A DNA stretch of 19,843 nt, from assembly GCA_050633205.1 (NCBI GenBank), contig JBOEGA010000172.1, positions 1-19,843 on the forward strand, given 5' to 3'. The stretch is from CBDHHC01 sp050633205 (GTDB lineage: Bacteria > Pseudomonadota > Alphaproteobacteria > Rhizobiales > CBDHHC01). Shown in pieces: positions 1 through 8,496 of the stretch. Position numbers and translations under genes: made by a program. The notes beneath the pieces were generated by a model, which ran no database searches, was not told the DNA's origin, and worked only from the letters and a program-made list of their open reading frames with translations. Each line of letters begins with the position of its first letter. Within the stretch, counting starts at the first letter, position 1.

Positions 1-270
1 GTCATATGCTTCATCGTCCGGGCTATCGCTAACCCCCATGACAAGTACTCTTGAAGCTTTAAGATTCGCCGGAGCTATCAGATCAAGGGAGTTATTATTT
101 TTACCTTTAAATTCAGCAAAGTCTGCTGCACGAGAAATTGCCCCGCCAGATTCGTCATCAAGTAACTTTGCCATTTCGGAATATTCAGGGCCTTCATTTG
201 TTAGTACAACGACTGTCCCTTTTTCAGGTTTGCTTATTTTTCCGAAGACGATATCCAGTGTGCTGCTCAT
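1..270 (-). CDS. pepA: Leucyl aminopeptidase (M17), N-terminal part only
   Basis: The minus strand from the ATG at 270 stays open to the window edge, giving the first 90 residues; the rest lies outside. The protein begins MSSTLDIVFGKI and continues with a VVVLTNEG strand, an AADFAEFKGK stretch and an ASRVLVMGV strand. This is the layout of the non-catalytic N-terminal domain of M17 leucyl aminopeptidases, cytoplasmic metallo-exopeptidases; the two-zinc C-terminal catalytic domain is not in view. An AAGGA ribosome site sits 10 bases before the ATG. Placement divergent from lptF is the usual proteobacterial arrangement and supports the call. The product is inferred from N-terminal sequence plus context, since no catalytic motif can be checked. 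Confidence 0.85.
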   Translation of the reverse strand, partial: MSSTLDIVFGKISKPEKGTVVVLTNEGPEYSEMAKLLDDESGGAISRAADFAEFKGKNNNSLDLIAPANLKASRVLVMGVSDSPDDEAYD

Positions 271-678
271 AGTGTAGACATCCTTAAAAACGTATATTTA
301 GTTGCCAGATAGGTTGAATATTTGTAGGAATTTTTGAGTTTCAGGCTATATGGGTAATAACCTGTGGGGAAAATAGCCTCAAGCGTTTGAATTTCATTTG
401 GGTTTGGAGTTTAACAAAATGATTGCAGACAACCAAGAGAATTGAACCTGAAGAACAAATCAGTAAACACAATTAGGACAGCTAAGCATTGGATTTTTAT
501 CGGGGCTGCATTCTTCAGATACAAAATGCTGCCGAATGTGTTAGATGACAGGTTCTGACGTTAAAACTTCTAAATCCTATGTTGAGTCTATTACTTAGGT
601 GGAAAAAACGCTATTTGGAAGCAGTTCCTCGCAGCATTATAATTATAACAGGTACATCTGGTCAGGATTTGATACTTT
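271..678. other. Divergent pepA/lptF intergenic region
   Basis: About 400 bases without a gene. The lptF side carries a good sigma70 promoter (listed separately). On the pepA side a weak minus-strand candidate is TTCAAC (313-318) and TATACG (291-296) with a 16-base spacer. I see no convincing small gene, RNA gene or repeat in the middle part (about 320-600); short open frames there lack ribosome sites. Confidence 0.5.
615..643 (+). promoter_or_regulatory. Sigma70-type promoter for lptF
   Basis: TTGGAA at 615-620 (-35) and a perfect TATAAT at 638-643 (-10) are separated by exactly 17 bases. Transcription would start near 650, giving a leader of about 29 bases before the lptF ATG at 679. The match is seen directly; activity is inferred. 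Confidence 0.7.
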
Positions 679-1791
679 ATGGACACGTATAGTAAACATG
701 TATTCAAACAAGTTGCCTCTTCGCTTCTGCTGATCCTGATTTCCCTGACTCTGATTGTATGGATGGCTACAGCACTCAAGCAGCTGAAGCTTGTAACGTC
801 TCAGGGGCAAAGCTTTTTCATTTTTCTCCAGATGACAACACTGGCACTTCCTAGCCTGATGGGATTTGTTGCTCCAATAGCTTTGCTAATAGCCTGCCTG
901 CACATTTTGAACCGCGTAGACGGTGACAGTGAACTGATTGTTATGAATGCCGGAGGTGCCAATATCTGGCGAATTGCAAAACCCTATTTGCTGTTATCCA
1001 TGATAGTTGCCGTAGCTCTCCTGTTGTCAAATCTGTATTTACAACCCTACAGCCTGAGAACATTGAAGGAATATGTCATCAAGGTTCGAACTGACCTGAT
1101 CTCCCAGGTGCTGCAGCCTGAGAAGTTTTCCAGTCCTGAAAAAGGGCTGATGTTCCACATCCGGGAAAAATCTCCCGAAGGTGATCTGCTTGGGCTGGTA
1201 ATTAATGATTCCCGGGATGAAAAGCAGGTGATGACCTATCTGGCCGAACGTGGTCGAATCGTTCAGAATGGCGAAAATGCCTATCTGGTCATGCAACAGG
1301 GACATATTCAAAGAAAAGATGGCCAGAAAAAAACTGTCCAGATTATTGCATTTCAGCAATATATCTTTGATTTAACTAGCTTTGGCCCTGACACAAAGAA
1401 TGCTAAAAGAAATTATAAGCCACGGGAAAGATATCTAAACGAATTGTTAAACCCTGCGCGCAATGATCCCTATTATAAAAGATCCCCGGGTAAGTTACGG
1501 GCAGAAGTTCACGATCGTTTTGTAACCCCGCTCTACCCTCTAGTGTTTGCTATTCTGGCTGTTGCCATGATTGGTCAGGTGAGATCTACTCGCCAGAGAA
1601 GTCTGAATGGTGTTTTTCTTGCTTTTGGGCTGGCTATTTTTGTTAAAGTATTAGGCGTTGCGTCCGCGAATATGATTGCTAAAAAAGCGGCGTTGGTACC
1701 GGTTGTGTATATCATTCCGATTGGCGCATTTCTTCTTGCTGCATTTTGGATGCAATCCAATGCTGGCCTGGGAAGGCGCAAAAAACAGTAG
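679..1791 (+). CDS. lptF: LPS export ABC transporter permease LptF
   Basis: Inner-membrane subunit of the LptB2FG transporter, which extracts lipopolysaccharide from the inner membrane and passes it to the periplasmic Lpt bridge. The 370 residues match the family length and layout: three membrane segments near the N-terminus (about 12-32, 52-76, 98-122), a beta-rich periplasmic domain (about 130-270), then three more segments (about 282-300, 308-330, 338-357). The N-terminus YSKHVFKQV and the SELIVMNAGGANIWRIAKP coupling region are typical of YjgP-type proteins. A CAGGA ribosome site precedes the ATG by 11 bases. lptG follows after 101 bases. Being first of the pair and divergent from pepA supports LptF rather than LptG; the paralogues are similar, so the name rests partly on order. 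Confidence 0.93.
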   Translation: MDTYSKHVFKQVASSLLLILISLTLIVWMATALKQLKLVTSQGQSFFIFLQMTTLALPSLMGFVAPIALLIACLHILNRVDGDSELIVMNAGGANIWRIAKPYLLLSMIVAVALLLSNLYLQPYSLRTLKEYVIKVRTDLISQVLQPEKFSSPEKGLMFHIREKSPEGDLLGLVINDSRDEKQVMTYLAERGRIVQNGENAYLVMQQGHIQRKDGQKKTVQIIAFQQYIFDLTSFGPDTKNAKRNYKPRERYLNELLNPARNDPYYKRSPGKLRAEVHDRFVTPLYPLVFAILAVAMIGQVRSTRQRSLNGVFLAFGLAIFVKVLGVASANMIAKKAALVPVVYIIPIGAFLLAAFWMQSNAGLGRRKKQ

Positions 1792-1800
1792 ATCTTGTTT

Positions 1801-1828
1801 TTGACAATATTTCAATTGCTTATATCAC
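1801..1828 (+). promoter_or_regulatory. Possible internal promoter for lptG
   Basis: A perfect -35 TTGACA (1801-1806) is followed after 16 bases by TATCAC (1823-1828), a four-of-six -10 match, in the 101-base gap between lptF and lptG. No terminator is visible in the gap, so lptG can also be read from the lptF promoter. Confidence 0.4.
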
Positions 1829-1892
1829 GGTTTACTAGAATCGAATTTAGTCATATAAGTAACCCGAAATACGGGACCAACAGGGATAGAAC

Positions 1893-2990
1893 ATGCTTAG
1901 CAGAGGCACATTAACGCGATATATGTTTATGCGCTTTTTTCTTGCCATCCTTGGTGTCTTTTTTCTGTTTTTGTTCCTTATTTATCTTATCGACCTGGTT
2001 GAGATGCTGCGCGTTGCCACAAAACGAGGTGGAGCGACCTTCTTCACTGCTGCATGGATAACTTTCCTTCGTCTGCCTGCTTTTGCTGAAATCTGCCTGC
2101 CCTTTGCTGTTCTGGCTGGCAGCATAGGCTCATTCCTGCTTCTGAGCAGAAGCTCTGAGTTAATCATCGCACGGGCTTCAGGAATGTCTGTCTGGCAGTT
2201 TATAATGCCAGCAATACTTGTAGCGATATTATACGGTATTATCTCCGTAACTCTCTATAACCCGTTGGCCGCATTGGCTAAAGCTGAAGCTGAGCGATTT
2301 TACGCAGAGACTTATGGAAAATCCACGTCAGTCTTTAAATCTGCTAAAAGTAGTGGAGCGTGGTTGAGACAGAACAGCGTTGATGGGCAGTCCATCATTT
2401 CTGCTACTAACGTAGCAAATGGGGGAACTCTGCTAACAAATGTCACAATTATTCAATACGACAAGAATGGAAAGTTCTTCGAAAGAATCGATGCTCAAAA
2501 AGCCACACTGAAAAATGGCAGGTGGGTTTTGTCAGAAGTATGGGTCAGTCTTGTCGGGAGAGATACTGTTTTTTATAAAAATTTTGTTGTGAGCACAAAT
2601 TTGACACCGACTCGCGTTAAAGATGCATTCGGTTCTGCCAATTCTGTTTCATTCTGGGAGCTGCCTCGCTTCATAGATATCGCAGAAAAGGCCGGATTAT
2701 CGGCTACGAGGTTCAAAGTTCAGTACCAACTGTTGCTTTCGCGCCCCTTAGTTTTGATTTCTATGGTTTTATTGGCTGCTACCTGTTCCCTAAAGGGGTT
2801 TAGATTTGGTAACATACAACAAATGGTCATAAGTGGCTTAGCCGCAGGGTTTGTGTATTTTATGGCTGCAGAGGTTTCGCGTAACGTGGGAATGGCGGGG
2901 CTTACTGCACCAGCTATCGCTGTCTGGGTCCCTGTTTTTATTGCTTGTTGCTTAACAATAACGGTGCTTTTGTATCAGGAGGATGGTTAA
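1893..2990 (+). CDS. lptG: LPS export ABC transporter permease LptG
   Basis: Second permease of the LptB2FG lipopolysaccharide exporter, pairing with LptF in the inner membrane. The 365-residue protein repeats the LptF architecture: N-terminal segments at about 12-33, 55-90 and 100-122, a periplasmic beta-jellyroll-like region at about 130-265, and three C-terminal segments starting near 280. The N-terminus LTRYMFMRFFLAILGVFFLFLF and the SRSSELIIARASGMSVWQF coupling-helix region are characteristic of YjgQ. An AGGGA ribosome site lies six bases before the ATG. The stop is at 2988-2990, directly before the preferred lptD start, so lptG and lptD are translationally linked. Confidence 0.93.
   Translation: MLSRGTLTRYMFMRFFLAILGVFFLFLFLIYLIDLVEMLRVATKRGGATFFTAAWITFLRLPAFAEICLPFAVLAGSIGSFLLLSRSSELIIARASGMSVWQFIMPAILVAILYGIISVTLYNPLAALAKAEAERFYAETYGKSTSVFKSAKSSGAWLRQNSVDGQSIISATNVANGGTLLTNVTIIQYDKNGKFFERIDAQKATLKNGRWVLSEVWVSLVGRDTVFYKNFVVSTNLTPTRVKDAFGSANSVSFWELPRFIDIAEKAGLSATRFKVQYQLLLSRPLVLISMVLLAATCSLKGFRFGNIQQMVISGLAAGFVYFMAAEVSRNVGMAGLTAPAIAVWVPVFIACCLTITVLLYQEDG
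2977..2982 (+). promoter_or_regulatory. Ribosome binding site that decides the lptD start
   Basis: AGGAGG lies inside the end of lptG. It touches the ATG at 2983 but is nine bases from the ATG at 2992, a normal spacing, so 2992 is the better lptD start. Confidence 0.7.
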
Positions 2991-2991
2991 A

Positions 2992-5298
2992 ATGATTGGG
3001 GCGTCTAAGTCATCAGCCATCCAGATGCGTAATTTATGGACTGAAGAAATGAAAAATTTTAAAAACGCAATTGTCCATGTTAGCTGTGTACTAGGCCTTT
3101 CGGCGGGGCTTGGACTGGCTGGGGGTCATATCGAATCTGCTGTCGCACAGGATAGCGCACTAAAGAAATATTCAGTAGCAAAGAAGAAACTGCCTCTTTT
3201 GCTTCAGGCTGATAAAGTATCCTATGATAACCGTAAAAACCGGGTCGTAGCTAAAGGTAATGTTGAAATATACTACAACAAACATGCCTTGTTTGCTGAT
3301 ATGGTTATTTATGATCAGCGTAAAAATACTCTAAGTGCTATAGGTAATGTGCGGATTAAAGAACCTGGCGGAACCATGGTTTACACAGACCGTACAACTC
3401 TGACCGACGATTTTCGTGAAGGTTTTATACAATCTCTTAAGATCGTTACTAAAGATAACGCCAGAATTGCTGCAGCACGCGCTCGTCGGGTAGATGGTGA
3501 TACAACAGTTTTTGAACGCGGTGCTTTCACAACATGTAAAGCCTGTAAAAAAACTGGCAATGTACTTTGGCGGATTAAAGCCGGTAAAATCACCCATAAG
3601 CAAAAAGAAAAGAATATCTACTATGAGGATGCAACTCTGGAATTCCTTGGTATTCCAGTTGCCTATATCCCTTACTTCAGTCACCCTGATCCGACAGTGA
3701 AACGTCGCTCTGGATTTCTGTTCCCAAAAATTTCAAACTCGTCCGATCTGGGCTTCATTTTCGAGCTGCCTTACTTCTACAATATCGCACCTAATAAAGA
3801 TTTGACGTTCAGCCCTAAGGTTACTTCAAAACAGGGAATTCTCTGGCAGGGTGAATGGAGACACCGGACTGAAAAAGGTGCTTACAGCATTAAGCTGGAC
3901 GGTATACGTGAAGAAAACCCTGATGCTTCTCTTTCATCTCGATATCGCGGTAGTGTGAATACTACGGGTGCTTTTAAAGCCGCTGAAAACTGGAGATGGG
4001 GCTGGGATATCACGGCAGAGAGCGATGATACCTACCGTCGTAAATATGGCATCGATAATATCCTGACTACAAACCGTGTTTCCAAGGTTTATGCTATCAG
4101 GCAGACTGAAAGAAACTGGCTTGAAGCTAATATGTACCATTTCGGTGCTTTGACATCTCTTGATGGCTCGAATGCAGAAGCATTTGTCCACCCTTCAGTT
4201 GACTATAACCATGTATTCTCTGATCCGGTACTGGGTGGTGAGCTTAGTTTTGATGCAAATGTTCTAAGCCTTTCCCGTAATGAAGGAACAGATACCAACC
4301 GCGTTGTTGCTCGTGTTAAATGGCGCAGAACCATGGTTGACTCACTAGGACAGGTTTATGAGCCGTTCTTCCAGGTGCGCGGAGACGCTTACCATGTAAC
4401 AAATGTTGATGATACTCCTGGTGTGACACCAGACGGACAGAACTACGTTACCCGCGGTCAGGCAGTTGCTGGTATGACATACTCGTTCCCGTTCGTATCA
4501 AGAACTAAGCGTGCGTCCCATATTGTTGAGCCAATTGTACAGCTCGTATCCAGAACCAATGTTGGTAATCAGGATCCACTACCTAACGAAGATGCACGTA
4601 GTTTGGTGTTTGATGATACAATCCTGTTCGATGCAAACAAATTCTCCGGTTACGACCGTATGGACGACGGTACACGCGTCAATGTTGGTGCACGCTATAC
4701 TATGCAGATGCATTCTGGCGGACATCTTAAAGCGGTTGTAGGGCAAAGCATTCATGTTGCTGGCGACAATCCTTATGCTAAAGGTACTGGTCTGGATACA
4801 AAACGATCTGACTATGTAGCTGCAGTTTATCTTGAACCAAGTGCAAACTTTATGCTGCTTTCTCAGGCCCGCTTTGATGAGAAAACATTTGATATTAAAA
4901 GAACTGACATCTTTATGAGAGCATCTTACGGCCCTCTGCATGGCTCATTAAACTACGCCAGCATTGATGGTGCTCTTGATGAAACTGAAACTGGTATTCC
5001 TGAAGACAGAGAAGAAATACAGGCAAAAGCAAGCTTGCAGGTTTCTAACTACTGGTCAGTATTCGGAAGCCTTCGCTATGATCTGGCTGATGAAAGCTTT
5101 ATTCAGGACGAAGTTGGCCTTCAGTATGCTGATGAGTGCTTTGTATTGTCAGTTAGCTACAACGAATCGTTTATCAGTGACGGTGATATCGAGCCTGATA
5201 ATAAGGTTATGGTTCGCTTCGAGCTTAAACAACTTGGTGGAACCAGCATTCAGACCGATATTTCTGATAACCTGACCTCAGGTACAGATGAGCAATAG
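2992..5298 (+). CDS. lptD: LPS assembly outer-membrane protein LptD
   Basis: Outer-membrane beta-barrel that, with the lipoprotein LptE, inserts lipopolysaccharide into the outer leaflet. From the ATG at 2992 the product is 768 residues, normal for the family. A signal peptide (hydrophobic core about 26-43, likely cut after AVA near residue 52) has an unusually long N-region; ATG 3049 would give a conventional signal but has a weaker ribosome site. Residues about 70-180 form the OstA/LptA-like jellyroll (LLLQADKVSYDNRKNRVVAKGNVEIYY). A CxxC pair (TTCKACKK) and the run GIPVAYIPYFSHPDPTVKRR then lead into the barrel, matching the family consensus. A single cysteine near the C-terminus (DECFVLS) is the likely disulfide partner. 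Four-gene clustering with lptFG and surA supports the call. Confidence 0.95.
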   Translation: MIGASKSSAIQMRNLWTEEMKNFKNAIVHVSCVLGLSAGLGLAGGHIESAVAQDSALKKYSVAKKKLPLLLQADKVSYDNRKNRVVAKGNVEIYYNKHALFADMVIYDQRKNTLSAIGNVRIKEPGGTMVYTDRTTLTDDFREGFIQSLKIVTKDNARIAAARARRVDGDTTVFERGAFTTCKACKKTGNVLWRIKAGKITHKQKEKNIYYEDATLEFLGIPVAYIPYFSHPDPTVKRRSGFLFPKISNSSDLGFIFELPYFYNIAPNKDLTFSPKVTSKQGILWQGEWRHRTEKGAYSIKLDGIREENPDASLSSRYRGSVNTTGAFKAAENWRWGWDITAESDDTYRRKYGIDNILTTNRVSKVYAIRQTERNWLEANMYHFGALTSLDGSNAEAFVHPSVDYNHVFSDPVLGGELSFDANVLSLSRNEGTDTNRVVARVKWRRTMVDSLGQVYEPFFQVRGDAYHVTNVDDTPGVTPDGQNYVTRGQAVAGMTYSFPFVSRTKRASHIVEPIVQLVSRTNVGNQDPLPNEDARSLVFDDTILFDANKFSGYDRMDDGTRVNVGARYTMQMHSGGHLKAVVGQSIHVAGDNPYAKGTGLDTKRSDYVAAVYLEPSANFMLLSQARFDEKTFDIKRTDIFMRASYGPLHGSLNYASIDGALDETETGIPEDREEIQAKASLQVSNYWSVFGSLRYDLADESFIQDEVGLQYADECFVLSVSYNESFISDGDIEPDNKVMVRFELKQLGGTSIQTDISDNLTSGTDEQ

Positions 5299-5300
5299 GT

Positions 5301-5344
5301 AAATATGTGTTTGAAAGATCTTTTTGTCTCAAACACATATTTTT
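5301..5344 (+). terminator. Hairpin after lptD, probable intrinsic terminator
   Basis: The arms 5301-5314 and 5329-5342 are perfectly complementary over 14 bp (AAATATGTGTTTGA and its complement), with a 14-base loop and a short T-run to 5344. It starts two bases after the lptD stop. The stem is AT-rich, so its strength is uncertain. Confidence 0.65.
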
Positions 5345-5377
5345 GATCTAATTGAACGATACAGTTTGGCATGATAT

Positions 5378-5406
5378 AAAAAGGCAATATTAAATATTGC
5401 CTTTTT
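5378..5406. terminator. Second hairpin between lptD and surA, possibly bidirectional
   Basis: AAAAAGGCAATATT (5378-5391) and its exact complement (5393-5406) form a stem with a GGC/GCC clamp, A-run on the left and T-run on the right. The shape suits an intrinsic terminator on either strand. It lies 80 bases before the preferred surA start. Confidence 0.65.
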
Positions 5407-5485
5407 CTGTTTAACCCTCATGAGAAAAACAGGCCTGCCCCCCAGGAAAATGAGGCTGTATAACGAGGAAAGAGACGGTGCCAGA

Positions 5486-6610
5486 ATGCAGATAAAAATA
5501 TCTCACCAGATCAAGCGACTTCTTACGTTTTCTATTGTCGGCTCTACGCTTCTGTTTCAGGCTAGTGTAGTGCAGGCTCAATCCCAGTCAATTCTTGTTC
5601 TGGTAAATGATGAACCAGTCACTGCATTTGATGTGAAAGAGCGCACCAGGCTGAGCCTTGCAAGCTCTCGGGAAGCACAAAGCATGCTGAAAGCCAAATT
5701 TAAATCTCAGCGGACCAGAGATCGTTTCAAGGCCTTTATGCAGGAAAACCGCCCTACCAGCAGGGAAGAGGCAAATCAGCTAAAGAACAAGTTTATCATG
5801 AAGCTGCGCTCTGAGGTTCAGGGCGCTCTGGCCAGAAAACTTAAAAAGAAAGTACTTGAAGAGCTGATTGATGAACGCCTTATGCTTCAGGAGGCAAAAA
5901 AGCAAAACCTTGTTGTTAGCAAAGCTGATGTTGACAAAAGACTGACATTACTAGCCAAACGAAATAAAGATAAAGCTACCGGCCGCCCATTAAGTCTGAA
6001 ACAGTTTTTGACTAACCTTGAGCGTTCCGGTATTAGCGAGCGCACATTCAGAGCCAGAATGAAAGCAAGTCTGGCATTCCAACAAGTCATTTACCGCAAA
6101 TATGGACGAGTGGTACAAAACCGCGGAACAGACCGGGAAATAGACATTATTCTGGCGTCATCCGGTGATGTGAAAAAGAATACGGAATTCAATGTGCAAC
6201 GGATTAAGCTGGCCGTTGGTAAAGACGCGAATCAGCAGACTATCGCTAAACGATTACTCGATGCAGAGGTCCTGAGAAGCAAATTCACCTCCTGTAAGAA
6301 TACAGAAAAACTTGTGAAGGGTATTAGCGGCGGCAGTGTCCAGTCTTTGGGGCGCAGAACACCAAAACAACTCCCCAAAGCTGCCCGGGCAATTTTCCTT
6401 CAGGCAAAGTCTGGGGAAATGACACCTCCTAACATTACTAATGAAGGCATTATTCTTTATGCTATATGCTCACGTAGAAATGTTGCCGGTGATGATAAGG
6501 CTCGTGCTCAGGTGAAAAACAAGCTGAGACAACAGGAGTTCCAGTTGCTTCGCCGCCGATATCTCCGTGATTTACGTCAGGACGCTTATATCGATTATAA
6601 GTCTTCTTAA
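5486..6610 (+). CDS. surA: SurA-type periplasmic chaperone / parvulin-like protein
   Basis: Periplasmic chaperone that escorts unfolded outer-membrane proteins, including LptD, to the BAM machinery. From the ATG at 5486 the product has 374 residues: a signal peptide (RLLTFSIVGSTLLFQASVVQA, cut near residue 31), then the SurA opening motif ILVLVNDEPVTAFDVKERTRL and a long helical chaperone domain to about 225 (KKKVLEELIDERLMLQEAKKQNL is diagnostic). A single divergent parvulin-like domain follows (about 235-340, with SGGSVQSLGRR and SGEMTPP). One rather than two PPIase domains is normal for short alphaproteobacterial SurA; activity is doubtful. Starts at 5420 and 5450 are also open, but 5486 places the signal at the N-terminus. 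No clear promoter lies between the second hairpin and this start. Confidence 0.88.
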   Translation: MQIKISHQIKRLLTFSIVGSTLLFQASVVQAQSQSILVLVNDEPVTAFDVKERTRLSLASSREAQSMLKAKFKSQRTRDRFKAFMQENRPTSREEANQLKNKFIMKLRSEVQGALARKLKKKVLEELIDERLMLQEAKKQNLVVSKADVDKRLTLLAKRNKDKATGRPLSLKQFLTNLERSGISERTFRARMKASLAFQQVIYRKYGRVVQNRGTDREIDIILASSGDVKKNTEFNVQRIKLAVGKDANQQTIAKRLLDAEVLRSKFTSCKNTEKLVKGISGGSVQSLGRRTPKQLPKAARAIFLQAKSGEMTPPNITNEGIILYAICSRRNVAGDDKARAQVKNKLRQQEFQLLRRRYLRDLRQDAYIDYKSS

Positions 6611-6625
6611 AAGCGGGCTTTAGAA

Positions 6626-7657
6626 ATGCATACTCAACAGAATACCCTGGCACTTACTATGGGAGATCCTTCCGGGATTGGTATTGAGATTGCGTTAAAA
6701 GCCTGGTTGCAACGGTTTGATCAGCATATACCTACATTCTGCCTCTTGGCAGAACCTCAGGCCGTTGCCAGATACGCTGCTATTTTGGACCTTAAAGTTC
6801 CATTTCAGGTTGTAAGCCATTTTCATGATGCTCCCTCAGCCTTTGAAAAACATTTGCCAGTCCTTGAGATTTCACTTGAAGATGATATTGAGCCAGGCAA
6901 TCCCAGGCCTGAAGCAGCATCGGCCATAATAAGTTCAATTCAGAAAGCAGTTGAACTTACCATTGCAGGTGCAGCATCTGCCGTGGTGACAAATCCTATC
7001 GCAAAATCAGTGCTTTATAAGGCTGGCTTCATACATCCAGGCCATACTGAGTTTTTAGGTGAACTTGCCGGAAATATTTCGGGTACAGCCCCCTACCCTG
7101 TAATGATGCTGGCCTCCGAGCAGTTACGCACAGTCCCGGTCACAGTTCATATTCCACTTGAGGAAGTAGCAAAAACTCTTAAATTTGAGGGTATTACACG
7201 TACGGTCTCGACAGTCTGTCATGACCTGAAGCAATACTTTAACATTAAAGAACCGCGTATCGCAGTAACAGGCTTGAACCCTCATGCAGGCGAAAGTGGA
7301 GCTCTGGGGCAGGAAGAAATAGATATTATCATCCCTGCCGTTAAGTATCTGCAATCCGAAGGTCTGAATGTTAAGGGGCCCTACCCCGCGGATACAATCT
7401 TTCATTCAGAAGCCCGCAAGACTTATGATGTGGTTGTTGCCATGTATCATGATCAGGCCCTCATACCTTTGAAAACTCTCAGTTTTGATGAAGGAGTAAA
7501 TGTTACGCTGGGGCTTCCGTTTATACGCACATCTCCTGATCATGGAACCGCTTTTGATATTGCTGGCAAAGGGCTTGCCAATCCGTTAAGCCTAATACAT
7601 GCGCTCAAGCTTGCCAGCAGGATGGCAGAGAATTCCCGAAAGACAGATCCTAAATGA
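6626..7657 (+). CDS. pdxA: 4-hydroxythreonine-4-phosphate dehydrogenase PdxA
   Basis: Oxidises 4-phosphohydroxy-L-threonine with NAD in the DXP-dependent pathway to pyridoxal phosphate, in the cytoplasm. The 343-residue length fits. Recognisable motifs are TMGDPSGIGIE (11-21, usually GIGPE), the substrate-site HPGHTEFL (137-144), and the three likely metal-binding histidines: H175 in TVHIPL, H220 in GLNPHAGE and H275 in AMYHDQ. The C-terminal signature GVNVTLGLPFIRTSPDHGTA is complete. The gene begins 15 bases after surA and shares ATGA (7654-7657) with rsmA, so it lies inside a tight operon. The ribosome site is weak, which suggests coupling to surA translation. The order surA-pdxA-rsmA is the same as in E. 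coli. Confidence 0.95.
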   Translation: MHTQQNTLALTMGDPSGIGIEIALKAWLQRFDQHIPTFCLLAEPQAVARYAAILDLKVPFQVVSHFHDAPSAFEKHLPVLEISLEDDIEPGNPRPEAASAIISSIQKAVELTIAGAASAVVTNPIAKSVLYKAGFIHPGHTEFLGELAGNISGTAPYPVMMLASEQLRTVPVTVHIPLEEVAKTLKFEGITRTVSTVCHDLKQYFNIKEPRIAVTGLNPHAGESGALGQEEIDIIIPAVKYLQSEGLNVKGPYPADTIFHSEARKTYDVVVAMYHDQALIPLKTLSFDEGVNVTLGLPFIRTSPDHGTAFDIAGKGLANPLSLIHALKLASRMAENSRKTDPK

Positions 7658-8496
7658 CAAAAGACGGCCTCCCACCTCTTCGTGAAGTTATCAAAGACCT
7701 CAGCCTCTCTGCCAAAAAAAGCCTCGGACAAAACTTCATCCTTGATCTTAACCTGACACGACGCATCGCCCGTGCCGCAGGATCACTGGAAGAAACCACT
7801 GTTGTAGAGGTAGGCCCCGGCCCCGGAGGTCTAACCCGTGGCCTGCTCATGGAAGGCGCCAAAAAAGTCGTGGTTATAGAGAAAGATGAAAGGTGCATCC
7901 CCGCTCTTCAGCAGATTTCTGACCATTATCCAGGTCGTTTAGAAATCATTATTGGAGATGCGCTAAAAGTTGACATCAAATCTCATGTCGAAGGACGGAC
8001 ACAGATCGTAGCCAACCTGCCGTATAGTGTTGGTACAGCACTTCTTATACATTGGTTGGAAGACGACCCCTGGCCGCCTTGGTATGAGCGTATGACCTTG
8101 ATGTTTCAAAAGGAAGTTGCAGAGCGTATTGTCGCATCCGAAGGTAGTAAAGCCTATGGAAGACTGGCAGTTTTCTGCCATTGGAGAAGCGATCCAAGCA
8201 TTGTTCTTAGACTTCCGGCCAAGGCCTTTACACCGCCTCCAAAGGTAGACTCTGCGCTGGTGCAACTTGTTCCCAAAGAAATGCCACGTTTGGACTGCAC
8301 CCTTATGTCGCTTGAGAAAGTAACCTCTGCCTCTTTTGGGCAAAGGCGTAAAATGCTAAGACAGAGCCTGAAGGTTCTCGGAATCGATCACTTAGCGCTA
8401 TTGGAAGAAGCCGGAATTGATCCTCAAATCCGCGCGGAAAAAGTCCCGATAGCAGACTTCTATAAACTCGCTAAGCTTTTGGATGAAGCAATATGA
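7654..8496 (+). CDS. rsmA: 16S rRNA (adenine1518-N6/adenine1519-N6)-dimethyltransferase
   Basis: RsmA (KsgA) dimethylates two adjacent adenosines in the 3' terminal hairpin of 16S rRNA, using S-adenosylmethionine, late in small-subunit assembly. The 280 residues carry KKSLGQNFILD (21-31), SAM motif I VEVGPGPGGLT (51-61), the acidic residue E76 in VVVIEKD, GDAL (101-104) and the catalytic NLPY motif (121-124). The C-terminal helical domain contains FGQRRKMLRQSLK, typical of the family. It overlaps pdxA by ATGA at its start and the alcohol dehydrogenase gene by ATGA at its end (8493-8496). All key residues are present. Confidence 0.96.
   Translation: MTKDGLPPLREVIKDLSLSAKKSLGQNFILDLNLTRRIARAAGSLEETTVVEVGPGPGGLTRGLLMEGAKKVVVIEKDERCIPALQQISDHYPGRLEIIIGDALKVDIKSHVEGRTQIVANLPYSVGTALLIHWLEDDPWPPWYERMTLMFQKEVAERIVASEGSKAYGRLAVFCHWRSDPSIVLRLPAKAFTPPPKVDSALVQLVPKEMPRLDCTLMSLEKVTSASFGQRRKMLRQSLKVLGIDHLALLEEAGIDPQIRAEKVPIADFYKLAKLLDEAI

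Noticed and set aside
5420..5485. 22-residue N-terminal extension of SurA from the ATG at 5420
   Set aside because: It would place a charged stretch before an otherwise standard signal peptide and begins 14 bases after a terminator-like hairpin.
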